Shown in pieces: positions 36,709 through 46,741 of a stretch of DNA of 64,000 nucleotides. A program made the translations under genes and the position numbers. The stretch spans positions 372,001-436,000 of the forward strand of contig NZ_JAFFPR010000060.1 of NCBI RefSeq assembly GCF_016918735.1. Direction: 5' to 3'. A model generated the notes under the pieces. The model ran no database searches. It had not been told where the DNA came from and saw only the letters and a program-made list of their open reading frames with translations. This DNA comes from Leptospira abararensis (lineage in GTDB: Bacteria; Spirochaetota; Leptospiria; Leptospirales; Leptospiraceae). Within the stretch, counting starts at the first letter, position 1, and every line of letters starts with the position of its first letter.

Positions 36709-38576
36709 ACTTCAATCATGGAACTCTTTCGTCTGGAATACACAAAGTAGGATCCTACTGCCAAAATGAATCCTGGAAATAAAAACACTCCAATCACCCA
36801 TGCCATTAACTTTTGGTTGTCGGAAAGGGAGATGGTATCGAGTTCTTCTTTTTTCAAAGGAATTTCGGCAACGGCTACATCTTGAAACAAACCAGTGATT
36901 GAAACCGTGGAGAATTGTGAATTCATTGCGTACGGAATGAACTGATCTGTTACCCAAGAAGTTCCTGTGTGTAAAATGATTTTTCCTGCTTTCTCACTCG
37001 TTAGAGAGTTTGGTGTGAGCACAATAGAGAGAATTTTACTTTCTCTTTTTTCGTTTGGATCCAATTTTCCATTTTTGTTCTCATCGGCATACGCTTCAAA
37101 CCCAGACTCAAGTAGAGTTTCTGACTTAAAAGCATAAGGGGAAGGAATCGTAGCATCTGTTTCCAAATAACCGCTGTAAGGAAACAATATCCCCATATCT
37201 TTTTTCTGGAGTAAATCGGTGAGTCTGTGGTCTGGAAAACGTTTTGCCACAACAAATCCTGGTTTCTCTTCTCTTTCAATTAACTGTGTAGTTTTAAATT
37301 TAAGTCCTGCGGAGGCAAGTAACCAACCAAAGTCTTCATTCCCTTTTGGTTCCATGGTGATGAGGAGTTTTCCATTTTTTTCCAATACGAATTTTGTAAG
37401 TTCTTCTTTTGCTTCTTTAGAAAAGGGAACCGTAGGCCCAAGCACCACAAGCATTTCAGCATCATCCGGTAATTTGGATGGCCAACCTTGACCAAAACCC
37501 AACTCAGCTACTTTGAAATTTAAAAACTGTAATGAAGAAACAAATCGGTTTACTTGTTCATTGGGAAGGGCCTTAAAAGACATCCCGTATCTTTCTCCAT
37601 TGGCGACTGTGAAATAAACTTTTTTCTGTTCGGTCGTGACATTGAGAAGGGCACCAACTAACTTACGTTCCAGATCTTCCAAATCTTTTGTTTCTTTCGC
37701 AATGACCCTTTCTTCAGCAAAAGGTGTTCCCGATGTCAAAAGTGATTGTTTTTGAGAACGAACAAAGATGGTTCCATTCGAAACTTGGCCAAATTCTTTT
37801 AATAAATCCACTTCCACATCGGCATTGATGAACTGGACTGTGATATGTGAGTTTTCTGATTTGATTTGGTCCAAAAGGATTTCAATATCGGGACGGATGC
37901 GAGTGAGAGCAAATGCAGCCAGTTTATCCCCATTTGCCGGTCCATCTGCTTCTAGGGGACGTGGGTAAAAGGCAGTGATGGTGACATCTTTGGAAATTGG
38001 TTTGATTAAGTTTCTAGAAATTTGCGAAAGAGAAAATTTTCCCTGACTACTCAAATCAAAGTTATAGTTTCGTTTGATCGCAAAATAATTGACCGCCACC
38101 AAAATCGGCAGAACAAACAAAAATCCTAGAACTGCATTTTGCAAAAGGGAACTTTTGGATTTTGCCAAGTTACTCTGCGCTTCCAAAGAAGATTTTCCAA
38201 TCTCTAGTAAAATGATTTGGAGTAAAAATACTATGGAAAGGAGAACCACACAAAGTAATAAAAATTCTCTAACTTTGGGAATGGCACTGACTTCCTCATT
38301 AAATCCAGCGACCGGTTTCAAATCTAGAAAATCACGTAACACCGATAATAAAAATGCACTGATTCCAAATCCAGCAGCAACGTAACGGTTTTGGTCTTCC
38401 TTTCTTAATCCTTTGGAAAAGGCACGAACGATGGTATCCGATGCTAAAAATAAAAAGATCACTCCAAAAAAGAGAATTCTTTTTTTAGGATCTACGACCA
38501 TCCCATCAAACAAGAAATAGGCGAAAAGTGAAAGTAAGCTAATAAATGGTAAAACTCTATCTGCGGTTAAAAACAT
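36705..38576 (-). CDS. GldG family ABC transporter auxiliary protein
   Basis: A 623-residue protein with four N-terminal membrane segments (to about residue 170), an extracytoplasmic domain starting at NYFAIKRNYNFDLSSQGKFS that is typical of the GldG/ABC-transporter auxiliary family, and a C-terminal membrane segment (about 590-612). In Flavobacterium GldG supports gliding with GldA and GldF, but in non-gliding bacteria the same set is an ABC-2 exporter of unknown cargo. It is three bases after the permease gene. Confidence 0.85.
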   Translation of the reverse strand: MFLTADRVLPFISLLSLFAYFLFDGMVVDPKKRILFFGVIFLFLASDTIVRAFSKGLRKEDQNRYVAAGFGISAFLLSVLRDFLDLKPVAGFNEEVSAIPKVREFLLLCVVLLSIVFLLQIILLEIGKSSLEAQSNLAKSKSSLLQNAVLGFLFVLPILVAVNYFAIKRNYNFDLSSQGKFSLSQISRNLIKPISKDVTITAFYPRPLEADGPANGDKLAAFALTRIRPDIEILLDQIKSENSHITVQFINADVEVDLLKEFGQVSNGTIFVRSQKQSLLTSGTPFAEERVIAKETKDLEDLERKLVGALLNVTTEQKKVYFTVANGERYGMSFKALPNEQVNRFVSSLQFLNFKVAELGFGQGWPSKLPDDAEMLVVLGPTVPFSKEAKEELTKFVLEKNGKLLITMEPKGNEDFGWLLASAGLKFKTTQLIEREEKPGFVVAKRFPDHRLTDLLQKKDMGILFPYSGYLETDATIPSPYAFKSETLLESGFEAYADENKNGKLDPNEKRESKILSIVLTPNSLTSEKAGKIILHTGTSWVTDQFIPYAMNSQFSTVSITGLFQDVAVAEIPLKKEELDTISLSDNQKLMAWVIGVFLFPGFILAVGSYFVYSRRKSSMIEV

Positions 38577-38579
38577 GGT

Positions 38580-39311
38580 CTATCCCCTCCATCTCCTGGA
38601 TTCCAAGACCTTTACGGTAAGATATAAGAACAAAAATGTTCCGCTAAGGAAAAATACGATTCCAGTTAATGGAACCACACCCTTTGCAAAAGCAGCAAAG
38701 TGAGAAAATATATGTAGGTGAAAAAGTACCTTTCTTGTGGTAGCTTGGAATAGATGCGAAAAATATCCCACCACCCAAAGTGTCAAAATGATAAGAACCG
38801 ATATCAAAAGAGAAATCATTTGGTTTTTACCAAGACTGGATCCAAACATCCCAATCGTAAAAGTAAAAACACCTAACAAAAACACTCCTACACTCCCAGA
38901 AGCTACCATATAAAACGGAGCCTTCCAAAAAGAATAAAGAAGTAAAGGAAACAATCCATTGATAAAAATGGTGATAATCCCACAAACGGTGACACCAAAT
39001 AGAAATTTACCAAATACAATTTCCAAATCGGTAATGGGAGAGGTAAAAAGTAATTCCAAGGTTCCTTTGTTTCTTTCTTCTACAATCGATCCCATAGAAA
39101 TGATGACCATTGCAATGAGAATAGTTGTCATAAAAGAAATGAAGGTGATGTAGGTTGCAATTTCATAATTGGCAGTACCATTAAAATTCAGAATCATCAC
39201 GAAAAGTGCATTGAGAAATGCAGTTCCGCCGAGAACTAGTGGTCCCATATAAGTTCCAAAAAATAATCGTAATTCTTTTTTATAGATCCAAACAGCCGAT
39301 TGCCAGTTCAT
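38580..39311 (-). CDS. ABC-2 type permease (GldF-like)
   Basis: A 243-residue membrane protein with six predicted segments and the conserved ABC-2 block [20 protein letters not shown] after the second segment. It forms the membrane channel of the exporter with the ATPase encoded just upstream (four-base overlap). Presence of GldG and DUF4340 genes downstream identifies the subtype. The cargo is not known. Confidence 0.88.
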   Translation of the reverse strand: MNWQSAVWIYKKELRLFFGTYMGPLVLGGTAFLNALFVMILNFNGTANYEIATYITFISFMTTILIAMVIISMGSIVEERNKGTLELLFTSPITDLEIVFGKFLFGVTVCGIITIFINGLFPLLLYSFWKAPFYMVASGSVGVFLLGVFTFTIGMFGSSLGKNQMISLLISVLIILTLWVVGYFSHLFQATTRKVLFHLHIFSHFAAFAKGVVPLTGIVFFLSGTFLFLYLTVKVLESRRWRG

Positions 39312-40237
39312 ATTTTCTCCATAAAAATCTGTTCTAAAGACACTTCTTGTTTTTTTAAAGATTCAATTTGGATTCCGAGAGCCAGCGCTTTGGAAAACAA
39401 AGATTCTTTGAATTGTTTTTGATTTGTGGTTCGCACCAAAAATTGAATTTCTTCTTTATTGGTTCCGAGTTCCGTCACAGTATCACCATCACCTATCACT
39501 GATTTCACGAAGGTGTGGAGTTCATCTGCATTTTTCCCAGAAAGACCAACTTCCCATCCGGCTAGTCGATTCATTTCTTCTTCTAAACGAGACAAAGAAA
39601 ATTCTTGTTTGAGGCTTCCCTTATGTAAAAATAAAAACTTATCACAAGTTTTATAAATCTCAGTTAGGATATGGCTCGAAATGAGAACGGTATGATCACC
39701 CGCCAAACTTCGAATCAAATTACGAATTTCGACAATTTGTTTGGGGTCAAGTCCAGAAATCGGTTCGTCCATAATGACAATTTCTGGATCTCCTAGGATT
39801 GCCTGGGCAATTCCAACACGTTTGCGAAATCCGAGAGATAAAGTTCCGATCAACTTATCTTTAACATTTGTAATGTTAGTTTTAGTTAGAACTTTTTCAA
39901 TTTCGGAACCAAGTTTGGTATCCTCAATTTTTTTGATCCGACCGACAAAAGTTAGATACTCTGTGATCGTCATGTCTTCGTAAAGAGGAGGAGTCTCGGG
40001 AAGATAACCTATTTTCTGTTTGGCTTCCAAAGGAAAGTCAAAGATAGACTTTCCATCAATGGATGCATCCCCCGCACTAGGAATCAAATACCCTGTGAGG
40101 ATTCGAATTGTAGTGGTTTTCCCGGCGCCGTTGAGTCCCAAGAGACCGACGATTTCGCCCTTTTCTAATTTGAAATTAAGCCCTGAGATGGCTCGTTTTT
40201 CGCCGTAAAATTTTGATAAATTGCTGACTTGAATCAT
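39308..40237 (-). CDS. ABC transporter ATP-binding protein (GldA-like)
   Basis: A 309-residue ABC ATPase: Walker [11 protein letters not shown] (34-43), signature [14 protein letters not shown] (normal LSGG is LSLG), Walker [14 protein letters not shown], and a switch His in LISSHIL. The C-terminal 90 residues form the extra domain common in ABC-2 exporters. It powers the permease/GldG/DUF4340 complex. It is the first gene of a minus-strand run of seven genes to pheS and is divergent, 32 bases away, from a histidine kinase gene. Confidence 0.92.
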   Translation of the reverse strand: MIQVSNLSKFYGEKRAISGLNFKLEKGEIVGLLGLNGAGKTTTIRILTGYLIPSAGDASIDGKSIFDFPLEAKQKIGYLPETPPLYEDMTITEYLTFVGRIKKIEDTKLGSEIEKVLTKTNITNVKDKLIGTLSLGFRKRVGIAQAILGDPEIVIMDEPISGLDPKQIVEIRNLIRSLAGDHTVLISSHILTEIYKTCDKFLFLHKGSLKQEFSLSRLEEEMNRLAGWEVGLSGKNADELHTFVKSVIGDGDTVTELGTNKEEIQFLVRTTNQKQFKESLFSKALALGIQIESLKKQEVSLEQIFMEKI

Positions 40238-40269
40238 AACTCTGGTTTAGTTTTCGTATACCTGCACCT

Positions 40270-41781
40270 ATGAATGAATTTCTGGAAAAAATCAAAAGCT
40301 TTTTCAAGGATGAAGACAGCTTTTTTGATGCAAAGCAACTTCTGCAACAGAATTGGCACAAATTTGTCCCCCAATACCTCGACAAAATCCTGGAAAGCCG
40401 TTCGGATGCCGTCTTTATCTTGGACAAGGATGGAAATTACACCTACGTAAATTCTTCTGCGGAAGCAATGGTGGAAAAAACTGCCAGTGAAATGCTCGGG
40501 AAAAGCATTTGGAATTTGTTTCCAAACATTGATGCCACCGAATTTGGTAAAAAATTGGCGAATGCCATCAAAAATCAGGAAACATTCCGGTATGGGGAAT
40601 TCTTTTTGGAATCCAAAGGATGGTTTGATACACAAGTTTTCCCTCAGGAAAAATTTACCATCGTTATTGCAACCGAAGTCACTTCCGAAAAAAATGCCAA
40701 AGACAGTTATAGCCAAGTTCTTATCAAAAACAAAGCCATCCTAAGTTCTCTTCCGGACAAATTGTACGGTATTCGCAAAGACGGGTCTGTCATTGATCAC
40801 AAAGAATTTCCAGATTTTAAAGGTTGGGACTCTCATCATGAAGGGAATATCCAATTCACACGAATCGAAAACCTGTTTCCAATCAGAAAACTATCCGAAA
40901 TTGAATCCATTCTGATACAAGTTTTGGAAATCGGGGACACAAAAACTTACGAGTATTCTATCGAAGATTACGATGGTGAAAAATACTTTGAAGCTCGTTT
41001 CACAAAAACTGGTGAGGATGAAGTCCTTGCTATTGTTCGAAATATCACAGAACGAAAAAAAGCCGAAGCATTAAAAAATGAATTCATTAGTTTGGTTAGC
41101 CATGAATTGCGAACCCCCCTCACTTCGATTAAAGGTTCTATCGATTTGTTACTTGCAGGAGTTGCAGGAGAACTTTCCAACCAAACCAAATCTTTACTAA
41201 ACATTTGCCGTAAAAACACCCAAAGACTTGTACGTTTTGTAACAGACCTGCTCGACATTGAAGCTTTAGATTCGGGAAATATCAATTTCAAATTTCGAAC
41301 CTACAGGTTGGAAGAAATTTTACAAGTTTCAGTAGATGGAATGAGAACCTTTGCCGAACAATACCATGTTTTGTTAAACTATGACCAAAACTTTCCTTCT
41401 ACTTCTGTTTATGTAGATGAAGACAGATTAAATCATTGTATCACCAATCTTATCTCCAATGCAGTAAAATACACGCCTAAGTTTTCTGAAGTGTATATCA
41501 CTGTGGTTCCTTCGAATACTCATGCACAAATTTTAATTAAAGACAATGGTCCAGGGATTGATCCCAATTTTGCGCCAAGATTATTTCACCGGTTTGCGCA
41601 AGGGGCACCGCCTAAGGATAAATTAGTCGGAGGTTCAGGCCTTGGACTATCGATCACAAAAGGATTTGTAGAAGCGATGAAAGGTAAAATATTTTTTACA
41701 TCAGATGACAAAGGTACTGTATTTACTATTGAGTTGCCAATAATTAAACCAGGTATAATTCCTTCCGGATATAACCAATGA
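40270..41781 (+). CDS. Cytoplasmic PAS sensor histidine kinase
   Basis: A 503-residue kinase without membrane segments. A PAS domain occupies about 35-135, a second PAS-like region about 145-255, then HisKA with His278 (SLVSHELRTPLTS) and HATPase with NLISNAVKYTP, IKDNGPGID and GGSGLGLSI motifs. The signal must be intracellular or arrive by protein contact. The response regulator gene overlaps by four bases and is the evident partner. Divergent placement from the ABC exporter hints that this pair might control it, but no operator could be identified. Confidence 0.93.
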   Translation: MNEFLEKIKSFFKDEDSFFDAKQLLQQNWHKFVPQYLDKILESRSDAVFILDKDGNYTYVNSSAEAMVEKTASEMLGKSIWNLFPNIDATEFGKKLANAIKNQETFRYGEFFLESKGWFDTQVFPQEKFTIVIATEVTSEKNAKDSYSQVLIKNKAILSSLPDKLYGIRKDGSVIDHKEFPDFKGWDSHHEGNIQFTRIENLFPIRKLSEIESILIQVLEIGDTKTYEYSIEDYDGEKYFEARFTKTGEDEVLAIVRNITERKKAEALKNEFISLVSHELRTPLTSIKGSIDLLLAGVAGELSNQTKSLLNICRKNTQRLVRFVTDLLDIEALDSGNINFKFRTYRLEEILQVSVDGMRTFAEQYHVLLNYDQNFPSTSVYVDEDRLNHCITNLISNAVKYTPKFSEVYITVVPSNTHAQILIKDNGPGIDPNFAPRLFHRFAQGAPPKDKLVGGSGLGLSITKGFVEAMKGKIFFTSDDKGTVFTIELPIIKPGIIPSGYNQ

Positions 41782-42176
41782 ACGAACCTATCTTGAAACA
41801 TGTGTTAATTGTTGAAGACGAAGAAGATATTGTAGAAATACTTCGGATCGCTTTAGAATTCAATTCATCCTATCAGGTAAGTTTTGCAAAAACCGGCCCT
41901 GAAGGATTACAAAAAGCAATCATCTTACAACCCGACTTGATCTTGTTAGATGTTTTGATGCCTGGAATGAATGGGATGGAGCTGATTGAGGAGTTAAAAA
42001 TATTTCCAGAAACCAAAGCGATTCCTGTTGCCTTTATGACTTCTCGTGTTTTAAAAAATGAAATTTTGGAATACCAAAAAAGAGGAGGCATCGGTGTGAT
42101 TGAAAAACCCTTTGCCCCTCTTGAGATTGCTGATAAAATCCAAACCCTTTGGGAAGATTCGAAAAGAATGCAGTAA
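41778..42176 (+). CDS. Single-domain response regulator
   Basis: A 132-residue receiver domain with acidic pocket VEDEED (12-17), phospho-acceptor Asp58 (LILLDVLMP), Thr in MTSRV and Lys in IEKPF. There is no output domain, so it must signal by protein contact or act in a phosphorelay. It starts within the stop codon of the upstream kinase gene and ends three bases before the convergent adenosine kinase gene. Confidence 0.92.
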   Translation: MNEPILKHVLIVEDEEDIVEILRIALEFNSSYQVSFAKTGPEGLQKAIILQPDLILLDVLMPGMNGMELIEELKIFPETKAIPVAFMTSRVLKNEILEYQKRGGIGVIEKPFAPLEIADKIQTLWEDSKRMQ

Positions 42177-42179
42177 GTT

Positions 42180-43181
42180 TTAAATCTCTTTAAACCCTTC
42201 TAAAATCTCGTCTTGTCTTCCCATCAGCCGAACAGACAAACGAGGTCCCACTTCGCAAACAATGCGAGACGCCACATAGTTACCCCAACGAGCTGATTTT
42301 TGTGACGAATACCCTTGGGTCAGTCCATACAAAACTCCAGCGGCAAAGGCATCACCCGCTCCCGTTGTATCAATTGGTTTTACAGGAAAACCTGGAACTA
42401 AAGTGATTTTACCATTTTCGGCCACATAAGCTCCTTCTTTCCCTGCAGTCATAAATACAAGCGGGCAAAGTTTAGATATAAATTCAACAGCGTCTTCTGC
42501 AGTTTTTGCTCCACTGAGTGCTAAACCTTCTTCCGTGTTACAGAAAACCACATCGACATATTCCTTTGTTAGGTGAATAAATTCATCCCTAGAACGATTT
42601 ACGCAAAATGGATCACTATAAGTAAAAGATACTTTTACCTTGTTTTCCTTTGCCATTTTCATCGTGAGTTCACTTGCTTTTTTTGTAGAATCACCATCCC
42701 ACAAATAACCTTCCACATAAACAAACTTACTTTTTTTCAAGTTTTCTACATCGATATCATTGGGACCAAGCGATGTTGAGATGGCAAGATTGGTAAGCAT
42801 CGTCCTTTCGGCATCGGGCGTAGTTAATACAACACAAGTTCCCGTATGGCCATTAACATCTGGAGTGGTTTCAAACAAAACCCCTGCGTCTTCCATATCT
42901 TTTTTATAGAATTCACCATAAGTATCATGAGTGACTTTTCCCGTATAACAACAAGCTCCACCGGAGTTTGCAATAGCGATCATTGTGTTTGCGGCACTTC
43001 CACCAGAGCGAAGTTCTTTCTTTTCATCGTGAAGGTCGGCAAGAATTTGACCTTGTCTAGATTCATCGACAAGAGTCATCACACCCTTGGTGATATTTTG
43101 TTTTTGTAAAAAATTGGGATTTATAAAGGCAATGATATCTACCAGGGCGTTCCCTACACCGAATACGTCGTAATGCTTCAT
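42180..43181 (-). CDS. Adenosine kinase, PfkB family
   Basis: A 333-residue ribokinase-fold kinase. The N-terminal YDVFGVGNALVDI, the RSGGSAANTM substrate block and the C-terminal DTTGAGDAFAAG anion-hole/catalytic motif (catalytic Asp in GAGD) fit adenosine kinase-type PfkB enzymes that phosphorylate adenosine to AMP. I start at the ATG of MKHYDVF; a TTG 13 codons earlier (43220) has a GGAG nearby and cannot be excluded. Confidence 0.88.
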   Translation of the reverse strand: MKHYDVFGVGNALVDIIAFINPNFLQKQNITKGVMTLVDESRQGQILADLHDEKKELRSGGSAANTMIAIANSGGACCYTGKVTHDTYGEFYKKDMEDAGVLFETTPDVNGHTGTCVVLTTPDAERTMLTNLAISTSLGPNDIDVENLKKSKFVYVEGYLWDGDSTKKASELTMKMAKENKVKVSFTYSDPFCVNRSRDEFIHLTKEYVDVVFCNTEEGLALSGAKTAEDAVEFISKLCPLVFMTAGKEGAYVAENGKITLVPGFPVKPIDTTGAGDAFAAGVLYGLTQGYSSQKSARWGNYVASRIVCEVGPRLSVRLMGRQDEILEGFKEI

Positions 43182-43263
43182 GGGGACAATGCTTTTTTCC
43201 TTTAGGGAATTGACACTCAATTTTCATGCTCCAGCTTGGCAGGTACTGAGAAAATAAAGCTCC

Positions 43264-45333
43264 ATGATTTCTAGTTTCAGATTCTATTTTCTCCTTTGCC
43301 TATGTTTTGGACCCTTAAATTTATTCGCACAAAACAAAGATCCGAAAGAGGTAGAGATTCGAGCTAATATAGACAGCCAGTCAAAAAATTCTAATTTTGC
43401 AAAAAATCCAACGGGTTTTCAAAAGGAAATTGATTTATCGCAAACAAACACACGTTACATGAGTTTGCCAGATGTATTGAACCGAGAGGCGGGGGTTCGG
43501 GTTAGGCAATACGGTGGGCTTGGCTCCTACTCCACTTTGTCTTTAAGAGGAACCAACCCCAACCAAACAAAAATCTATTGGAATGGGGTTCCGATAAACA
43601 ACTCTATGGGAGGCGAAATCAATTTAGCTGACCTACCCTTTGATAATTTAGAAAAAATCGAAATCTATAAATCGGGAACACCAGCAGGATTTTCTGGATC
43701 GTCAATTGGGGGTTCCATTAACTTAGTTTCCAAATCTAAAATTGATAAACCAGTGACTCGAATCAATTTGATGGGAGGAAGTTTTAAAACTGCAAAAGCG
43801 ACAGTTACGCACATGGACCAATTTGTTGGCGGTTCCTATTTTGTTCAGGCACTCCAGGAAACTTCGGATCAAAACTTTAGTTATCTCAATAACAAAGGAA
43901 CTGTTTTATTCAACACTTACGATGATTCCATTGACACACGTAGGAATGCTCAATTCAGAAAGACAGGTTTTACTGGGAATATCTCGTTTGAATTTGGTAA
44001 AACCAAAATTAATTTACTGAACGACTACATTCACAGAAAACAAGGATTACCTGGTCCTGGGAACAGACAAACTGCTTCAGTAGAACGTGTATTCAGTAAA
44101 CTCTCATCTGCAATAACAACAGAAACCAATGAATTTCTATTGCAGAACTTAACTCTCGAAACAAAAACTTATGGTAACTTTTCTAAGGATGATTTTTTTG
44201 ATCCCAAATCAGAATTTAGTTTCGGAACCCCCAACGCATTCACCAAAACCAACCAATACGGATTTCAACTAACACCTACATTCTATTTATTAGAATATAA
44301 CCAAGTGATTCGAACTTCCTTTCAAACAGAGCAAGAGTTTTTTACAAGATATGAAAAACGTTACAACCATGAAACGGAAAGGAAAGAACCAAAAAAACGT
44401 CGCGATACTTTAAGTGCGACCTTTCAAGATGAAATTAGACTATTTTCGAACCGACTTTTTTTAGTCCCCCAAATTCGATGGGAACGGTATACAGACCGAT
44501 TTGGAAAGGATGAAACCAGCGTTCGCAATCAACTTCTCGATCCACTAAGCGATGTTTTTTATGTAAGACAAGCTTTCACCAATCCAAGTTTTGGGATAAA
44601 AATTGTTTGGATCAAAAAAGAAAATTTGGAATTTGGAACACTAGCCAATATTAGCAAAGATTTTCGGATTCCCACCTTTTTAGAGTTATTTGGTGAGCGA
44701 GGAAGTATCGTAGGAAATACTAAACTGCGGCCTGAACAAAGTAGAAACGGAGACTTCGGATTTTATCTCCATTCAAAACCGTCTACCAATTGGAGAATAC
44801 AATCCGATGTGTCCATTTTTCAAAAACGAATTTATGACATGATTTTGTTTTTGCCCAACTCACAATTTACACTTAGACCCGAAAACGTGGACCAAGCTCT
44901 CATTCGCGGTTTAGAAACAAGCCACAACGTGATTTGGAATAAAGGGATAAAATTTAATTTTAACTATACCTACCAAGATGCAAAGAACTACTCCGAATCA
45001 CCTGCGTTAAATGGAAAATATCTTCCGCTTCGTTCCAAAAGCCAAGGGAGTGCCCTACTCTCTTTTTTCAAAGACTTTGGAGAAATTGGACTGGAATACC
45101 AATACATTGGAGCCAATTTTCGAGACCGAACCAATGAATATTTAGGTTATTTGCCAGCCAGACAGTTTTGGAACCTCTATATCCAATACGTACCTTATAA
45201 AAATTTAGAAACAGGAAACGAATTGATTTTAGGATTTGAAGTTCGTAATTTATCAGATAAACGAGTAGAAGATTTGGTTGGCTATCCCCTACCCGGCCGC
45301 AGTTACTATTTTACAGGGAGTTACAGGTTCTAA
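43264..45333 (+). CDS. TonB-dependent outer membrane receptor
   Basis: A 689-residue receptor with signal peptide (to LFAQ, about residue 23), a plug domain (about 45-165: LPDVLNREAGVRVRQYGG, IYWNGVPINNSMGG, IEIYKSGTPAGFSGSSIGG) and a 22-strand barrel ending in the aromatic TGSYRF. The plug resembles BtuB/vitamin or heme receptors but ligand cannot be inferred. The stop codon overlaps the start of a beta-propeller lipoprotein gene (TAATG), a pairing seen with accessory surface lipoproteins. I saw no Fur or cobalamin riboswitch signal in the 43 bases upstream. Confidence 0.93.
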   Translation: MISSFRFYFLLCLCFGPLNLFAQNKDPKEVEIRANIDSQSKNSNFAKNPTGFQKEIDLSQTNTRYMSLPDVLNREAGVRVRQYGGLGSYSTLSLRGTNPNQTKIYWNGVPINNSMGGEINLADLPFDNLEKIEIYKSGTPAGFSGSSIGGSINLVSKSKIDKPVTRINLMGGSFKTAKATVTHMDQFVGGSYFVQALQETSDQNFSYLNNKGTVLFNTYDDSIDTRRNAQFRKTGFTGNISFEFGKTKINLLNDYIHRKQGLPGPGNRQTASVERVFSKLSSAITTETNEFLLQNLTLETKTYGNFSKDDFFDPKSEFSFGTPNAFTKTNQYGFQLTPTFYLLEYNQVIRTSFQTEQEFFTRYEKRYNHETERKEPKKRRDTLSATFQDEIRLFSNRLFLVPQIRWERYTDRFGKDETSVRNQLLDPLSDVFYVRQAFTNPSFGIKIVWIKKENLEFGTLANISKDFRIPTFLELFGERGSIVGNTKLRPEQSRNGDFGFYLHSKPSTNWRIQSDVSIFQKRIYDMILFLPNSQFTLRPENVDQALIRGLETSHNVIWNKGIKFNFNYTYQDAKNYSESPALNGKYLPLRSKSQGSALLSFFKDFGEIGLEYQYIGANFRDRTNEYLGYLPARQFWNLYIQYVPYKNLETGNELILGFEVRNLSDKRVEDLVGYPLPGRSYYFTGSYRF

Positions 45334-46706
45334 TGAAGACAACAAAGATTGTTGGATCTAAACTTTCTAACGATAGTTGGTTTTTAAACGCAATGCGATT
45401 ATCCGCAACAAGGTATTGGAGCTTCGTATACAAATCCCTGCGGCGGATATACGCATTGCGGTTATTCGCAGGGAGAGATTGGACCCAAACATTCCTTAAA
45501 TCCTACTCGCGGTTAAACGAATTACGCATCAGTGTCTATAGCTTTCGATTCACTTTACTTTGCGTATTTTTCCATTTGCAATGCGCTCAATTGGAAATTG
45601 AAAAACCAAGCCTCTTTCAATTTTTATTTTTATCGGCATCCCCCACTTCCGTTGGTGTTGTCACTTCAGATTTTGCCAGTGGCGGAAGATTCAAAACTTT
45701 TGAACCAAACTCCTTTACGACTTTTCCTACCTCCATTCCCATCCATTCAGATGCGGTGGGAAGGTATACAAACGATAGAGTTTTTATTGTGAACCGTTTA
45801 AACCGCGACAGTATTCAAGTATTGAATCCTCAGCTTGGATTCATCACCGAACAAGAATTTAGCGTTGGACAAGGTAAAAATCCCCAAGACATTTCTGTTT
45901 GGAACGATAAATATTTTGTGAGCCTTTATAATTCTGATGAATTAGCAATTTATTCGAGGTATAACGGAATCAAAATTGGAGGAGTTTCTTTTTCTTCTCT
46001 TCGAGAAACTTTTTCCACTTCTGGAATTCCTGACAGCTCTGTTGAATCTTCGTATATGGTTCAGGACGGATCCAGTTTGTTTGTATTATTACAGCGACTG
46101 GATAGAAATGATGTATCAGGATATCTGCCACCTAACTCTGATTCATACCTGGTGGAAATAGATATGGACTTAAACCAAATTAGAGCAGTTTACACCTTAC
46201 CTTATAGAAATCCAAGCTCCAAAATCCAAAAAACAAATTTGTTTGGTGAACCACATTTGGTTTTTTCTTGCGTAGGGCGAGTTGGTTTTATCTCGCAAAT
46301 TGATGCAGGAGTTATCGCCTTTCGTTTGAGCACTCGTCAATTTCACCCAAATCGTCTTTTTGCAGAAGAGGTAGCGGGAGGAGATATTCTCGCTTTCCAA
46401 ATCAAAAACGAAGAACTTGGATTTGCTGCTGTATTAGATGCTGGATTTACAAAAACGGTTCAAGCCTTTCGACCGCGAACTGGCGAACGACTAGGAACTC
46501 TTTTACGAATTCCAGGAAATATTGGTATCAGTCTTTCTGGTCTATTGTTAACGAATGAGGGGAAACTACTTGTAGGTTCTACTGATTTTTCCAGACCAGG
46601 AATTTATGTTTACGACTCCAATCTTGGGAATGTACTTTTAAATCCTATTCCAAGTTCTGTGGAACTAACACCCTTCGATATCTTCCAGTTGCAAAATCTT
46701 CAGTAA
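45333..46706 (+). CDS. Beta-propeller lipoprotein partner of TonB receptor
   Basis: A 457-residue frame coupled to the receptor gene (TAATG). A clear lipoprotein signal, FTLLCVFFHLQCAQ, lies unusually deep, with the lipid Cys near residue 85. After it come repeats such as DRVFIVNRLNRDSIQVLN, VGQGKNPQDISVW and YFVSLYNSDELAIY that suggest a YncE-like beta-propeller. The ~60 residues between the start and the signal are basic and are encoded by a palindromic stretch (see 45387-45474), so they look like an insertion into the gene's start. The protein probably caps or feeds the receptor at the surface. Confidence 0.75.
   Translation: MKTTKIVGSKLSNDSWFLNAMRLSATRYWSFVYKSLRRIYALRLFAGRDWTQTFLKSYSRLNELRISVYSFRFTLLCVFFHLQCAQLEIEKPSLFQFLFLSASPTSVGVVTSDFASGGRFKTFEPNSFTTFPTSIPIHSDAVGRYTNDRVFIVNRLNRDSIQVLNPQLGFITEQEFSVGQGKNPQDISVWNDKYFVSLYNSDELAIYSRYNGIKIGGVSFSSLRETFSTSGIPDSSVESSYMVQDGSSLFVLLQRLDRNDVSGYLPPNSDSYLVEIDMDLNQIRAVYTLPYRNPSSKIQKTNLFGEPHLVFSCVGRVGFISQIDAGVIAFRLSTRQFHPNRLFAEEVAGGDILAFQIKNEELGFAAVLDAGFTKTVQAFRPRTGERLGTLLRIPGNIGISLSGLLLTNEGKLLVGSTDFSRPGIYVYDSNLGNVLLNPIPSSVELTPFDIFQLQNLQ
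45387..45474. repeat. Nested palindromic element inside lipoprotein gene start
   Basis: AACGCAATGCGATTATCCGC (45387-45406) recurs inverted at 45443-45463 with two mismatches and one or two gaps, with a perfect TATCCGC/GCGGATA core. A second, perfect 8-bp dyad TCCCTGCG/CGCAGGGA spans 45435-45474. The stretch is GC-richer than its surroundings and holds no stop in the lipoprotein frame. It looks like a small palindromic (REP/RPE-like) element; copy number in the genome is unknown. Confidence 0.6.
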
Positions 46707-46741
46707 ATTTCAAAATGGAAAAAGGCAGGAGAATCTAATTT

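Noticed and set aside
43221..43263. Cobalamin riboswitch or Fur site before the TonB receptor
   Set aside because: The gap is only 43 bases and shows neither a riboswitch fold nor a convincing Fur-like dyad.
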